A DNA stretch of 64,000 nt from Pseudoduganella lutea. GTDB taxonomy: Bacteria; Pseudomonadota; Gammaproteobacteria; Burkholderiales; Burkholderiaceae_D. Position 1 is the first letter of the stretch. Each line of letters starts with the position of its first letter. The stretch is from assembly GCF_004209755.1 (NCBI RefSeq), contig NZ_CP035913.1, positions 1,984,001 through 2,048,000 of the forward strand, read 5' to 3'. A program made the position numbers and the translations under genes. The notes under the pieces were generated by a model, which did not search any database, was not told the origin of the DNA, and was given only the letters and a program-made list of their open reading frames with translations. Of the stretch, positions 24,858-33,996 are shown in pieces.

Positions 24858-25718
24858 TTACAACCAGTACACTACGACATAAAGTCCCAGCCACACGACG
24901 TCGACGAAGTGCCAGTACCAGGCGGCGCCTTCGAACGCGAAGTGGTTTTCCGGCGTGAAGTGCCCTTTCATCACGCGGAACAGCACGACGGCCAGCATGA
25001 TCGCGCCCATCGTCACGTGGAAACCGTGGAAGCCGGTCAGCATGAAGAACGTGGAACCGTAGATGCCGGACGTGAGCTTCAGGTTCAGGTCCTGGTAGGC
25101 ATGTATGTATTCATACACCTGGAAGCCCATGAACACGGCGCCCAGCAGGATCGTGGCGGCCAGCCAGATTGCGCACTTGCTGCGCTTGCCGGCCTGGATC
25201 GCATGGTGCGAGATCGTCAGCGTGACACCCGACAGCAGCAGCAGCGCCGTGTTGATCGTCGGGATCGGGAACGGGCCCATGACGTTGAAGTTGTCGACCA
25301 CGCCGGCCGGGCCGGTATTGCCCCACTGCGCCGAGAAGTCGGGCCACAGCACCTTGTGGTCCAGGTCGGCCAGCCATGGCATCGAGATCACGCGGGCGTA
25401 GAACAGCGCGCCGAAGAAGGCGCCGAAGAACATCACCTCGGAGAAAATGAACCAGGCCATCGACCAGCGGTAGGAGTGGTCGATGCGCTTGCTGTACAGC
25501 CCTCCTTCGGATTCGTGGATCGCGTCGCCGAACCAGCCATACAGCACGGCCAGCATCGCGGCGATGCCAACGAGGCACACCAGCTTGCCCCACGCGCTGT
25601 CATTGACCCAGGCCGACGCGCCGACCATCGTCACCAGCATCGAGATCCCGGCCAGCATCGGCCAGCGGGACGGCCCGGGCACGAAGTAATACGGTGCTTG
25701 CTTCGAAATCATCATCAT
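24858..25718 (-). CDS. ctaE: cytochrome c oxidase subunit III
   Basis: A 286-residue, seven-helix subunit III of the aa3 oxidase. Recognisable parts: WSMAWFIFSEVMFFGAFFGA, STFFMLTGFHGFHVTMGAIM and the C-terminal AAWYWHFVDVVWLGLYVVVY. Several ATG codons open the frame; ATG 25718 is used, with GAGGAG directly upstream. It is the last gene of the oxidase operon. Confidence 0.96.
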   Translation of the reverse strand: MMMISKQAPYYFVPGPSRWPMLAGISMLVTMVGASAWVNDSAWGKLVCLVGIAAMLAVLYGWFGDAIHESEGGLYSKRIDHSYRWSMAWFIFSEVMFFGAFFGALFYARVISMPWLADLDHKVLWPDFSAQWGNTGPAGVVDNFNVMGPFPIPTINTALLLLSGVTLTISHHAIQAGKRSKCAIWLAATILLGAVFMGFQVYEYIHAYQDLNLKLTSGIYGSTFFMLTGFHGFHVTMGAIMLAVVLFRVMKGHFTPENHFAFEGAAWYWHFVDVVWLGLYVVVYWL

Positions 25719-25753
25719 CTCCTCGCGAACTTGTCGAATTTACGAACTTCTAT

Positions 25754-25950
25754 TTATTGGGATACCACCAGCCCGACGACGGCGACCAGGATGCCGATGA
25801 AGACGGCCGCGGCGATCAGCCCGGCCACGATCACATGGATCGGGTTCAGCTTGCCCCATCCTGGTCGAAATCACTCTTGCGACGCAGCCCTACGAACGAC
25901 CACAGCACCGCCTTCAAGGAATACAGGAAGGACGGCTTGCGGTCGTTCAC
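25754..25950 (-). pseudogene. DUF2970 small membrane protein, frameshifted
   Basis: The first part begins at GTG 25950, overlapping the ctaG stop (GTGA), and reads VNDRKPSFLYSLKAVLWSF (DUF2970 N-terminus). The expected continuation (KLNPIHVIVAGLIAAAVF, then one helix ending GLVVSQ) is in another frame and stops at 25754. One extra G in the G4 run (plus-strand C's at 25854-25857) restores DFDQDGGKLNPIHVI and a 65-residue protein of normal family length. DUF2970 genes are usual between ctaG and ctaE. Assembly error or real inactivation. Confidence 0.8.
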
Positions 25951-26516
25951 AACTGCCCCGCCCCGCCATGTGCCGCTGGCTGCGGTGCCTGGGCCAGACC
26001 GCCGATCTCGATGAAGGTGTACGACAGCGTGATCGTCTTCACTTCCTTCGGCAGCTTTGGATCCAGGTAGAACATCACCGGCATCTGCTTTGCCTCGTGC
26101 GCCTGCAGCGTTTGCTGCTTGAAGCAGAAGCACTCCACTTTCTTGAAATGCGGGGTGGCGCTTTGCGGTGCGTAGCTCGGCACCGCCTGCGCGTTCACCA
26201 CGCGGCCCTGCGAGTTCACCACCTCGTACACCACCGTCACCATCTCGCCCGGATGCACGGTGACGCTGTTCGTCGTGGGGCGGAACCGCAGCGTGCCCTG
26301 CACGTTGCTGTCCAGCTCCACGGTGATGCTGCGCGAACGGTCGACCTGGGTATTCTCCGGCGGCGCCACGGTGCCATCCTTCTGGGTCAGCACGTTAATG
26401 CCGAGCACCTCGCAGATATGCTTGTAGACCGGGATCAGCGCGTAGCCGAACCCGAACATCGCCACCGCGATCACGACCAGCTTGCCGAGCAGCTTGCGGT
26501 TCTCGTCTTTCATCAT
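25947..26516 (-). CDS. ctaG: cytochrome c oxidase assembly protein CtaG/Cox11
   Basis: A 189-residue membrane-anchored copper chaperone for the CuB site of subunit I. It has one N-terminal helix (LGKLVVIAVAMFGFGYALIP) and the copper-binding CFCF (in VECFCFKQQTL). The C-terminal MPVMFYLDPKLP segment is typical. The start is ATG 26516 or the next ATG. Followed by the DUF2970 gene with a 4-base overlap. Confidence 0.95.
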   Translation of the reverse strand: MMKDENRKLLGKLVVIAVAMFGFGYALIPVYKHICEVLGINVLTQKDGTVAPPENTQVDRSRSITVELDSNVQGTLRFRPTTNSVTVHPGEMVTVVYEVVNSQGRVVNAQAVPSYAPQSATPHFKKVECFCFKQQTLQAHEAKQMPVMFYLDPKLPKEVKTITLSYTFIEIGGLAQAPQPAAHGGAGQL

Positions 26517-26531
26517 GATGCGCTGCCCGGC

Positions 26532-26630
26532 TCAGAGCAGGTGCTGGGCGATCACGGACACGAAGAACACGAGCGCGATCGAACCCAGGATCAGCGCCAG
26601 CCGCAGGTTGCTCTTTTTCTGGTTCGACAT
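26532..26630 (-). CDS. cytochrome oxidase small assembly protein (32 residues)
   Basis: A 32-residue single-helix peptide: a short KK-containing N-terminus (MSNQKKSNLRLALIL), then a hydrophobic stretch ending in IAQHLL. A strong GGAGG lies 5 bases before ATG 26630. It sits between ctaD and ctaG with short gaps on both sides, where many betaproteobacteria have such a peptide. Too short for most gene callers, but start, ribosome site and position are convincing. Confidence 0.8.
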   Translation of the reverse strand: MSNQKKSNLRLALILGSIALVFFVSVIAQHLL

Positions 26631-26643
26631 GGCATCCTCCTGC

Positions 26644-28266
26644 TTACTTGACGGTCGGCGGCGTTTCAAAGGTGTGGAACGGCGCCGGCGACGGCACGGT
26701 CCACTCCAGGCCTTCAGCGCCTTCCCACGGCTTGGCCGATGCGGCCTTGCCGCCGCGGATCGTCGGCAGCACCACGCAGAACAGGAAGAACGCCTGCATC
26801 AGGCCGAAGCCGAATGCGCCGATCGACACGAGCGTGTTGAAGTCGGTGAACTGCGCCGGGTAATCCGCATAGCGGCGCGGCATGCCGGCCAGGCCCAGGA
26901 AGTGCATCGGGAAGAACGTGACGTTGAACGTGACCAGCGAACCCCAGAAGTGGATCTTGCCCATCAATTCGCTGTACATGTGGCCCGTCCACTTCGGCGC
27001 CCAGTAGTAGAAGCCGGCGAACAGCGCGAACAGGGAACCGGCCACCAGCACGTAGTGGAAGTGCGCCACCACGTAGTAGGTGTCGTGCACCTGGATGTCG
27101 ATCGGCGTCACTGCCAGGATCAGGCCCGTGAAGCCGCCGATCGTGAACACGAAGATGAAGCCCACCGCGAACAGCATCGGCGTCTCGAACGTCATCGAGC
27201 CCTTCCACATCGTGGCGATCCAGTTGAACACCTTCACGCCGGTCGGCACCGCGATCAGCATGGTGGCGTACATGAAGAACAGCTGCGAGGTGACCGGCAT
27301 GCCGGTGGTGAACATGTGGTGCGCCCAGACGATGAACGACAGGATCGCGATCGACGCGGTGGCGTACACCATCGATGCGTAGCCGAACAGCGGCTTGCGG
27401 GCGAACGCCGGGATGATCTGCGAGACGATGCCGAATGCCGGCAGGATCATGATGTACACCTCGGGGTGGCCGAAGAACCAGAAGATGTGCTGGTACATGA
27501 CCGGGTCGCCGCCGCCGGCGGCGTTGAAGAACGAGGTGCCGAAGTGGCGGTCGGTCAGCGTCATCGTGATGGCGCCGGCCAGCACTGGCATCACGGCGAT
27601 CAGCAGGTAGGCGGTGATCAGCCAGGTCCAGCAGAACATCGGCATCTTCATCAACGTCATACCTGGAGCGCGCATGTTCAGGATCGTGACGACGATGTTG
27701 ATCGAACCCATGATCGACGAGGCGCCCATGATGTGCATCGCGAAGATCGCCATGTCCATGCCCGGGCCCATCTGGGTCGACAGCGGCGCATACAGCGTCC
27801 AGCCGGCAGCGGTGGCGCCGCCCGGCACGAAGAACGAACCGGCCAGCAGCAGCGCCGCCGGTGGCAGCAGCCAGAAGCTGAAGTTGTTCATGCGGGCGAA
27901 CGCCATGTCCGATGCGCCGATCTGCAGCGGGATCATCCAGTTAGCAAAGCCCACGAAGGCGGGCATGATGGCGCCGAACACCATCACCAGGCCGTGCATC
28001 GTGGTCAGCTGGTTGAAGAACTCCGGATGGAAGAACTGCAGGCCAGGCTGGAACAGCTCCATGCGGATCATCAGTGCCAGCACGCCGCCGGACAGCAGCA
28101 TGATGAACGAGAACCACAGGTACAGGGTACCGATGTCCTTGTGGTTGGTGGCGAACAGCCAGCGGCGCAGGCCGGTCGGATGGTCGTGCGCGTGGTCGTC
28201 GTGGCCATGCGCGTGGTCGTGACCGTGCGTCTGGTCGTGACCGTGATCGAGAGTAGTCGTGCTCAT
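26644..28266 (-). CDS. ctaD: cytochrome c oxidase subunit I
   Basis: A 540-residue, twelve-helix catalytic subunit. CuB/heme region [20 protein letters not shown] with the crosslinked His-Tyr is intact, and the heme-ligand motif [20 protein letters not shown] is present. The first 30 residues are unusually rich in histidine ([20 protein letters not shown]), encoded by a near-repetitive stretch at 28177-28243. ATG 28266 follows the ctaC stop by 15 bases. Core of the aa3-type terminal oxidase. Confidence 0.97.
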   Translation of the reverse strand: MSTTTLDHGHDQTHGHDHAHGHDDHAHDHPTGLRRWLFATNHKDIGTLYLWFSFIMLLSGGVLALMIRMELFQPGLQFFHPEFFNQLTTMHGLVMVFGAIMPAFVGFANWMIPLQIGASDMAFARMNNFSFWLLPPAALLLAGSFFVPGGATAAGWTLYAPLSTQMGPGMDMAIFAMHIMGASSIMGSINIVVTILNMRAPGMTLMKMPMFCWTWLITAYLLIAVMPVLAGAITMTLTDRHFGTSFFNAAGGGDPVMYQHIFWFFGHPEVYIMILPAFGIVSQIIPAFARKPLFGYASMVYATASIAILSFIVWAHHMFTTGMPVTSQLFFMYATMLIAVPTGVKVFNWIATMWKGSMTFETPMLFAVGFIFVFTIGGFTGLILAVTPIDIQVHDTYYVVAHFHYVLVAGSLFALFAGFYYWAPKWTGHMYSELMGKIHFWGSLVTFNVTFFPMHFLGLAGMPRRYADYPAQFTDFNTLVSIGAFGFGLMQAFFLFCVVLPTIRGGKAASAKPWEGAEGLEWTVPSPAPFHTFETPPTVK

Positions 28267-28281
28267 CGTAATGCTCCTGGA

Positions 28282-29505
28282 TTACTTGCGTGCTGCCACA
28301 ATTTCAGCCGGTTGAACGATGTTTTCTGCTGGCTTGTTCGACCAGTTGTTCCGCGTGTAGGTGATGACCGCGGCAATGTCGGAATCCGACAGTTGCTTCC
28401 AGCCCGGCATTTCGGCCGGATACTTGCCGGTCTTCTGGCCGTTCAGCAGCACGTGGATCTGGTCGCCCTTGGCGCCGTTCACGACCGCCGAGCCGTCGAG
28501 CGGTGCGAACGCGCCCGGCACACCCTTGCCGTTGGCCTGGTGGCACACGGCGCAGTTGGCGGTGTACACCTTCTCGCCCTTGGTCTTCAGTTCGTCGATG
28601 GTCCACGTCTTGTTCGGATCGTCCGCCAGCGCGGCCATTTCCGCCTTCTTCGTGTTGACCCAGGCCGTATATTCGGCGTCGGTGACCACTTTCACGACGA
28701 TCGGCATGAATGCGTGCTCCTTGCCGCACAGTTCGGCGCAATTGCCGCGGAACGTGCCGGTGTGCTCGGACTTGAACCACGTGTCGCGCACGAAGCCCGG
28801 AATCGCATCCTGCTTGACGCCGAACGCCGGGATCATCCAGGCGTGGATCACGTCCGTGGCGGTGGTGACGATGCGGATCTTCTTGTTGACGGGGACGACC
28901 ACTTCATTGTCGACTTCCATCAGGTAGTTCTCGCCCCGTGCCTCGGTGGCGGGGGCGCCCGGCGCGCCGATCTGTGCGCGCGGCGTGGACAGGTTCGAGA
29001 CGAACGAGATGCCCTCGCCTTCGCCCTTCAGGTAGTCGTAGCCCCACTTCCATTGCATGCCCGTGGCCTTGATGGTGATGTCGGCGTTCGACGTATCCTT
29101 CATGCCGACCACGGTGCGGGTCGCCGGCAATGCCATGCCGATGACGATCAGGAACGGCACCACGGTCCAGGCGATTTCAACGGCGGTGGATTCGTGGAAC
29201 GTGGCGGCCTTGTGGCCGACCGATTTGCGGTGCTTCAGGATCGAATAGAACATCACGCCGAACACGGCGACGAAGATCACCAGGCAGACGATCATCATCC
29301 AGTTGTGCAGCGTGTAGATTTCCGAGGCGATCTGGGTCGCGGCCGGTTGCAGGTCAAGCTGGTTCTTCAGCGGCCCGCCGGTGCCCCCCGTGGCTGCGGT
29401 GTATGTTCCCGTTGCCGTCGCTGCCGGCTCTGCCCAGCCCGGCGAGCAGGCCAGGGCCGCCCATGATGCGGCCAGCAACGATGTAAGTCGCTTCGCAAGT
29501 TTCAT
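28282..29505 (-). CDS. ctaC: cytochrome c oxidase subunit II with C-terminal cytochrome c domain
   Basis: A 407-residue protein: signal peptide (cleavage near GWAEP), two membrane helices, a cupredoxin domain with the complete CuA set (His in DVIHAWMIPAF, then GNCAELCGKEHAFM), and a fused class I cytochrome c with CAVCH and a distal methionine (AEMPGWKQL). This caa3-like fusion lets the subunit take electrons directly. ATG 29505 follows GGGGATCAT. First gene of the oxidase operon; the long upstream region is described separately. Confidence 0.96.
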   Translation of the reverse strand: MKLAKRLTSLLAASWAALACSPGWAEPAATATGTYTAATGGTGGPLKNQLDLQPAATQIASEIYTLHNWMMIVCLVIFVAVFGVMFYSILKHRKSVGHKAATFHESTAVEIAWTVVPFLIVIGMALPATRTVVGMKDTSNADITIKATGMQWKWGYDYLKGEGEGISFVSNLSTPRAQIGAPGAPATEARGENYLMEVDNEVVVPVNKKIRIVTTATDVIHAWMIPAFGVKQDAIPGFVRDTWFKSEHTGTFRGNCAELCGKEHAFMPIVVKVVTDAEYTAWVNTKKAEMAALADDPNKTWTIDELKTKGEKVYTANCAVCHQANGKGVPGAFAPLDGSAVVNGAKGDQIHVLLNGQKTGKYPAEMPGWKQLSDSDIAAVITYTRNNWSNKPAENIVQPAEIVAARK

Positions 29506-29840
29506 ATGATCCCCAAAACCAACCCAAGATATAAGAAAAATTTTTTATGGCGACGACCTGCCTGTAGAGGTGGATCGTCTCGTGCATTCAACACCTTGCA
29601 GCTCCTTGTTGGAGCCACGACCATTGCCACCGGCAGACCCGATATCGCCGATGACGCGGGCTATTGATGCCTTGCTGATGCTTTGCTGATGCTTGCTGTT
29701 TCTGGCTTTTGCAACGTCAGGATCTTGCTGTCCGTATGGAAAAAAGTAGCCAAAACAGTCAAGGATTATAAGCAGTATTTCTGATCGACTTCAAGGTAAA
29801 TTGCACCACGAAAAATGGTGCGGCGCCACATGTATCGCTA
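29506..29840. other. intergenic region upstream of ctaC
   Basis: 335 bases with no convincing gene. It is more A+T-rich than its surroundings, notably near 29530-29545 (AAAAATTTTTTAT), which forms the ctaC leader. A short run of near repeats (gatgcttgctgatgctt-like) lies at about 29660-29700. It must hold the minus-strand promoter of the oxidase operon, but I cannot fix -35 and -10 boxes with confidence. Confidence 0.5.
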
Positions 29841-30749
29841 TCATTTCGGCGTCCGCGGCGCGAAGCGAATGATGGCTTCGCCATCCTTCGTGACGCGGGC
29901 TTCCGGCTTGAAAGCGTGTCCATAAATGACCTCGAAAGTGAGGCCGATCCTGCCGTCTGCGCGGCGCTGTTTTTGCAATCCTGTGAACAGCTTCTCACGG
30001 GCTGAACGGCTGAGCAAGCCTTTACGTACGGTGCTCAGGGGATTGCCGCCCAGTGCCCGCACATCGGCGAGAAGCTTCGCCGGATCGTCGTACGTGACGG
30101 TGATTTTTTCCATGTCCATGACTGGCGTGGAAAAGCCCGCTTCAACGAGCTGATCGCCGAAATCATGCATGTCCACAAACGGCAGTGTATGGGGGGCAAG
30201 ATCGATATCGGTAAAGGCAGAACGTACTTCCTGTAAGGAGTCCGGACCGAGGCAGGAAAACATCATCAGCCCGTTGACGCGCAGCACGCGGCGCCATTCG
30301 GCGAACACGCGGTCCGGCTGCGGGTGCCAGTGCAGCGCCAGGTTCGACCAGACGAGGTCGACACTGGCAGCGCCCAGCGGCAGGTCGGCGAAATCACCAC
30401 AGACGAGATCGATGCCGCTCTTGGCCGGCAACAGCTTGCTGATCAGGCGGTTCAAGCCCCTGGCCCCCTGCGTGTCGATCGTCTTCAGCATCGGCACCGA
30501 CGCGTCGAGGCCGATGACCTGTGCCGCGGCATAGGCTTTCTGCAATGTTGCGAGATCGGCACCGCCACCACAACCGGCGTCCAGCACGCGCTGTGGCGCC
30601 AGGCGCACCAGTTGCAGGCGCTCGTGCATGCGCGCCGCGATTTCGCGGCGCAGGAATTCGGCATTGCGCAGGCGTTCCGGCCGGGAGAACAATGCGCGAA
30701 CGCGCTCCAGGTCGATTGGAGCGGACAGTTTGGGAGGGCGGACTTGCAT
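29841..30749 (-). CDS. SAM-dependent methyltransferase, BioC-like
   Basis: A 302-residue class I methyltransferase. Motif I is VLDAGCGGGADLATL, motif II region VIGLDASVPML, then DLVCGDFADLPLG and VDLVWSNLALHWHPQPDRVF, the last typical of malonyl-ACP methyltransferase BioC. The N-terminal PPKLSAPIDLERVRALFSRP matches betaproteobacterial BioC-like proteins. No other biotin genes are nearby, so the biotin role is inference. ATG 30749 is divergent from comF. Confidence 0.8.
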   Translation of the reverse strand: MQVRPPKLSAPIDLERVRALFSRPERLRNAEFLRREIAARMHERLQLVRLAPQRVLDAGCGGGADLATLQKAYAAAQVIGLDASVPMLKTIDTQGARGLNRLISKLLPAKSGIDLVCGDFADLPLGAASVDLVWSNLALHWHPQPDRVFAEWRRVLRVNGLMMFSCLGPDSLQEVRSAFTDIDLAPHTLPFVDMHDFGDQLVEAGFSTPVMDMEKITVTYDDPAKLLADVRALGGNPLSTVRKGLLSRSAREKLFTGLQKQRRADGRIGLTFEVIYGHAFKPEARVTKDGEAIIRFAPRTPK

Positions 30750-30806
30750 GGGAATGTGGAGTTGAATGCGATAATGTGCGCAGTCTACATGGTTGGAGCA
30801 TATTCG

Positions 30807-31529
30807 ATGGCGATGGCGATGGCCCTGGCCGCCTTGCTGCCCTGCCCGTGCGTGCTGTGCGGCATGCACGGCCGGGAGGCTTTGTGCCCGCCATGCCGCG
30901 CGCAATTCTTCGGCGCGCCCGCTGCGGCGCGCTGTCCCGTCTGTGCGGACCCGCTGCCGGCGGGCTGCGCCGTGCTCAAGTGCGGTGCCTGCGTGGTGCG
31001 CCACCCCGCCTTCGACGCGACCGTGGTCGCGGCCCCCTATGCGATGCCGTGGGACCGGCTGGTACTGGAACTGAAGTTCGGCGGCCAGCTGGCGCATGCG
31101 CGGCTGTTCGCGGAGCTGCTGGCCGACGCGGCACGCGGGGTCCTCGGCCTTACCCTGCCGGCGCTGCTGTGCCCTGTTCCACTGGGACCGGGTCGCCTCG
31201 CCGAGCGGGGCTTCAACCAGGCGCTGGAAATTGCCCGGCCGCTGGGGCGGCTGCTGGGCATCGCCGTGGCGCCGCGGCTGGCCGAGCGCGTGCAGGAAAC
31301 ATCGGCGCAGAGCAAGCTGCACGGCGGCCGGCGCCGCGCCAACGTCGCCCACGTGTTCGCGGTGCCCGAGCGGGCGCTGGTCGAAGGGCGGCATGTCGGT
31401 ATCGTCGACGACGTGATGAGCAGCGGCCAGACCCTGGGCGAGCTGGCCGCCGTGCTCAAGCGCCATGGCGCCGCGCGGGTGACGAATTTCGTGTTTGCCC
31501 GCACACCGCCGCAACGTGGCGAGCAGTGA
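30807..31529 (+). CDS. comF: ComF family protein
   Basis: A 240-residue protein with an N-terminal four-cysteine zinc finger (CPCVLCGMHGREALCPPC and a second CPVCADPLP..CGAC), and a phosphoribosyltransferase-like domain with VGIVDDVMSSGQTLGE. ComF supports DNA uptake in natural transformation; the frequent E. coli relative is GntX/YhgH. ATG 30807 has GGAG 8 bases upstream; ATG 30789 in frame is less likely. trmL follows 23 bases after the stop. Confidence 0.88.
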   Translation: MAMAMALAALLPCPCVLCGMHGREALCPPCRAQFFGAPAAARCPVCADPLPAGCAVLKCGACVVRHPAFDATVVAAPYAMPWDRLVLELKFGGQLAHARLFAELLADAARGVLGLTLPALLCPVPLGPGRLAERGFNQALEIARPLGRLLGIAVAPRLAERVQETSAQSKLHGGRRRANVAHVFAVPERALVEGRHVGIVDDVMSSGQTLGELAAVLKRHGAARVTNFVFARTPPQRGEQ

Positions 31530-31552
31530 TTCTTATGATTGAGGAGAAAGAG

Positions 31553-32023
31553 TTGTTTCACGTAGTACTGGTCAATCCAGAAATTCCGCCGAACACCGGC
31601 AACGTCATCCGCCTGTGTGCCAACACGGGTGCGCAACTGCACCTGATCGAGCCACTGGGCTTTCCGCTGGACGACGCGAAGATGCGGCGCGCCGGGCTCG
31701 ACTATCACGAATACGCGCAAATGAAAGTGCACAAGGACTGGGACGCGTTCCTGACCGCCGCATCGCCCGACCCTGCCCGCATGTTCGCGATGACCACGCA
31801 CGGCTCCACGCCGTTCGGGCAACTCGCCTTCCGGCCCGGCGACGTGTTCGTCTTCGGTTCCGAAACGCGCGGGCTGGCACCGGAGTTCCGCGAGACCTTC
31901 CCCGCCACGCAGCGGATCCGCCTGCCCATGCGCCCGGGAAACCGGAGCCTGAACCTGTCCAACACCGTGGCCGTGGTGGTGTACGAGGCATGGCGGCAGA
32001 ACGGCTACGACGGCGGCGCATAG
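31553..32023 (+). CDS. trmL: tRNA (cytidine(34)-2'-O)-methyltransferase (TTG start)
   Basis: A 156-residue SPOUT methyltransferase that modifies the wobble base of tRNA-Leu. Motifs: LVNPEIPPNTGNVIRLCANT at the N-terminus, FGSETRGLA, and RPGNRSLNLSNTVAV of the knot. I chose TTG 31553, because GAGGAG lies 6 bases upstream and the protein then begins at the family-typical FHVVLVNPEI; ATG 31535 would add six atypical residues. Length matches E. coli TrmL (157). Confidence 0.93.
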   Translation: MFHVVLVNPEIPPNTGNVIRLCANTGAQLHLIEPLGFPLDDAKMRRAGLDYHEYAQMKVHKDWDAFLTAASPDPARMFAMTTHGSTPFGQLAFRPGDVFVFGSETRGLAPEFRETFPATQRIRLPMRPGNRSLNLSNTVAVVVYEAWRQNGYDGGA

Positions 32024-32046
32024 CGCATAAGTTCCACATCAGAGCT

Positions 32047-32083
32047 CGTGTCCACCATGGGGTCAACCCCAAAATCGGACACG
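32047..32083. repeat. REP element upstream of the RAYT gene
   Basis: An imperfect palindrome: outer arms GTGTCC / GGACAC, inner GGGG TCAA CCCC. The inverse copy lies at 32936-32972 and two more form a pair at 43709-43829. Such elements flank and are mobilised by RAYT proteins. Confidence 0.88.
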
Positions 32084-32162
32084 GCCTCAGCCTGCAAAAG
32101 TTGCGTCCGGCGAACTGATCCATCGCAGCAGCCGGCAGCAACGGTGGTGTTAGCGTGCTGGA

Positions 32163-33029
32163 ATGAGCCGACCCCACCGAATCCAGTACCCTGGCGCCCT
32201 CTACCATGTCACGGCACGTGGCAATCGCAGGGCATCTATCTTTCTCGACGATCGAGATCACTTCATCTGGCGCGACCTGCTGAGCACCGTGGCCGAACGA
32301 TTCGGATTCATCGTCCATTCGTATTGCATGATGCCGAACCACTATCACATGCTCGTCGAAACACCCGATGCCAACCTGTCTGCGGGCGCACATTACCTGA
32401 ACAGTTGTTATGCCCAGCATTTCAACAAGCGGCATCACCTCGTGGGACACGTCCTCCAAGGGCGCTTCCACGCCGTGCTGATCGATCGCGATGCGCATCT
32501 GCTTGAGCTCTCGCGCTATATCCCGCTCAATCCCGTGAGGGCCGGCCTTGTTACCGATCCCGCGGGCTGGCAATGGAGCAGCTATGGATCCCTGGCTGGC
32601 ATCGTGCCGATACCGGCCTGGCTGGAGCACGAATGGATCCTCAGCCAGTTTGCACATAAGCAATCACGGCATGTGGCCTATAGGGCCTTCGTCGAAGCGG
32701 GCCGCCACATGAAAGATCCCCTACTCGGCATGGACGAACATACGAGTCAACCAGATTCCCCGCCGCTGTCAATGCTGCAGTACGCAGCCCTGTATCCCGA
32801 CCGGGGCGTTGCCATGGCGGCTGCCTACCATGCGGGCGGATGTGCGATGAAGGCGATCGCCGCACATTTCGGTGTTTCCGTCAAAACGGTCAGCCGGGCA
32901 GCCAAACAGTACCGGGATGCATTTATAGTTGAGCTCGTGTCCGATTCGGGGGTTGACCCCAAGGTGGACACGAACTCGGCAGTAGAGCACGCCAGCTGTG
33001 TTGGCATAAATGCATGGAACGTCGTATAA
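32163..33029 (+). CDS. REP-associated tyrosine transposase (RAYT)
   Basis: A 288-residue Y1 (IS200-like HUH) transposase. The HUH motif is NHYHMLVE, the start RPHRIQYPGALYHVTARGNR is typical, and the tyrosine region is SRYIPLNPVRAGLV. The C-terminal part holds a helix-turn-helix (MKAIAAHFGVSVKTVSRAAK). The last ~30 residues (from VELVSDSGVDPKVDTNSA) are encoded by the downstream REP, so the frame runs through the repeat. It is a domesticated single-copy transposase that acts on REP hairpins. G+C is visibly lower than in neighbouring genes, a sign of transfer. It lies between trmL and the DUF421 gene. Confidence 0.92.
   Translation: MSRPHRIQYPGALYHVTARGNRRASIFLDDRDHFIWRDLLSTVAERFGFIVHSYCMMPNHYHMLVETPDANLSAGAHYLNSCYAQHFNKRHHLVGHVLQGRFHAVLIDRDAHLLELSRYIPLNPVRAGLVTDPAGWQWSSYGSLAGIVPIPAWLEHEWILSQFAHKQSRHVAYRAFVEAGRHMKDPLLGMDEHTSQPDSPPLSMLQYAALYPDRGVAMAAAYHAGGCAMKAIAAHFGVSVKTVSRAAKQYRDAFIVELVSDSGVDPKVDTNSAVEHASCVGINAWNVV
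32936..32972. repeat. REP element inside the 3' end of the RAYT gene
   Basis: Inverse-orientation partner of 32047-32083: CGTGTCCGATTCGGGGGTTG through GGTGGACACG. Being within the RAYT frame it encodes the tail VSDSGVDPKVDTN. The two REPs therefore bracket almost all of the transposase gene. Confidence 0.88.
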
Positions 33030-33059
33030 GCAAACCCATCATCTTGTGATGGAGGCGCT

Positions 33060-33524
33060 ATGTTCGACATGGACTTGCCGTGGTGGGAATTCATTGCGCG
33101 CGGCGCGGTCATTTACTGCTTCCTGCTGCTGATGGTGCGCATCACGGGCAAGCGCACGATCGGCCAGTTCACGCCGTTCGATCTGCTGGTGGTGATGCTG
33201 CTGTCGGAAGCGGTATCGAATTCGCTGTCCGGTGGCGACGATTCGCTACAGGGCGGCATGATCGTGGCCACCACGCTGATCGCGCTGAACGTGCTGTTCG
33301 CGGTGGCCACGTCGCGCAGCCGCAAGATCGCCGACCTGGTCGACGGTCGGCCCGTACTGCTGGGCCGCGACGGCAAGATCTTCGATGACGTCGTGAAGAA
33401 GTGCCGCGTGGCCGAAGGCGACGTCGAGCAGGCGCTGCGCGAGGCCGACTGCCCGGTTCACAAGATGAAGTGCGCCTTCCTCGAACCGGACGGCAAGATC
33501 ACGATTCTCCAGAACGAGCAGTGA
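33060..33524 (+). CDS. DUF421 (YetF-like) membrane protein
   Basis: A 154-residue protein with three membrane helices at the N-terminus, the family marker VRITGKRTIGQFTPFDLLVV, and a small cytoplasmic domain (VDGRPVLLGRDGKIFDDVVK). Role of the family is unknown. ATG 33060 follows GGAGGC. Its 3' end overlaps the convergent rfaE2 gene by 26 bases. Confidence 0.88.
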   Translation: MFDMDLPWWEFIARGAVIYCFLLLMVRITGKRTIGQFTPFDLLVVMLLSEAVSNSLSGGDDSLQGGMIVATTLIALNVLFAVATSRSRKIADLVDGRPVLLGRDGKIFDDVVKKCRVAEGDVEQALREADCPVHKMKCAFLEPDGKITILQNEQ

Positions 33525-33996
33525 ATTCGCGCACCCTGGCCAGCAGCTTCGTCGTCGAGCGGTCGTGCTCGAAGTCGATCGCCACGGCCTTGCCGCCGTA
33601 GGCCAGCACTGCCTGCCCTTCCGGGATCGCCGTCATGTCGTAGTCGCCGCCCTTGGCATAGATTTCCGGGCGCGCCTCCAGGACCACTTCGAGTGCCGTA
33701 TCCTCGTCGAACGGCACCACCAGGGCCACGGACTCCAGCGCGGCCAGCACCGCCATGCGGTCTTCCAGCGTGTTGAGCGGGCGATCGTCGCCCTTGCCCA
33801 GCCGCTTGACAGAAGCATCCGTGTTGGCCGCCACCACCAGCGAGCCGCCCAGTTCGCGCGCCTGCGCCAGGTAGGTCACGTGGCCGCGGTGCAGGATGTC
33901 GAACACGCCGTTGGTGACCACCACGGGTTTCGGTAGCGCGGCCACGCGCGCGCGCAACTGGTCACGGGGGCAGATCTTGTCTTCGAACGAGGGCAT
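33499..33996 (-). CDS. rfaE2: D-glycero-beta-D-manno-heptose 1-phosphate adenylyltransferase
   Basis: A 165-residue nucleotidyltransferase that activates heptose for lipopolysaccharide core synthesis. The class signature is TNGVFDILHRGHVTYLAQAR, with the second region YAKGGDYD. It is the stand-alone C-terminal half of HldE, as in many betaproteobacteria. Divergent from oxyR, convergent with DUF421. Confidence 0.95.
   Translation of the reverse strand: MPSFEDKICPRDQLRARVAALPKPVVVTNGVFDILHRGHVTYLAQARELGGSLVVAANTDASVKRLGKGDDRPLNTLEDRMAVLAALESVALVVPFDEDTALEVVLEARPEIYAKGGDYDMTAIPEGQAVLAYGGKAVAIDFEHDRSTTKLLARVREFTARSGES

Noticed and set aside
26482..29466. Plus-strand 994-codon frame across ctaD/ctaC
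   Set aside because: Antisense to intact oxidase subunit genes; no recognisable protein.
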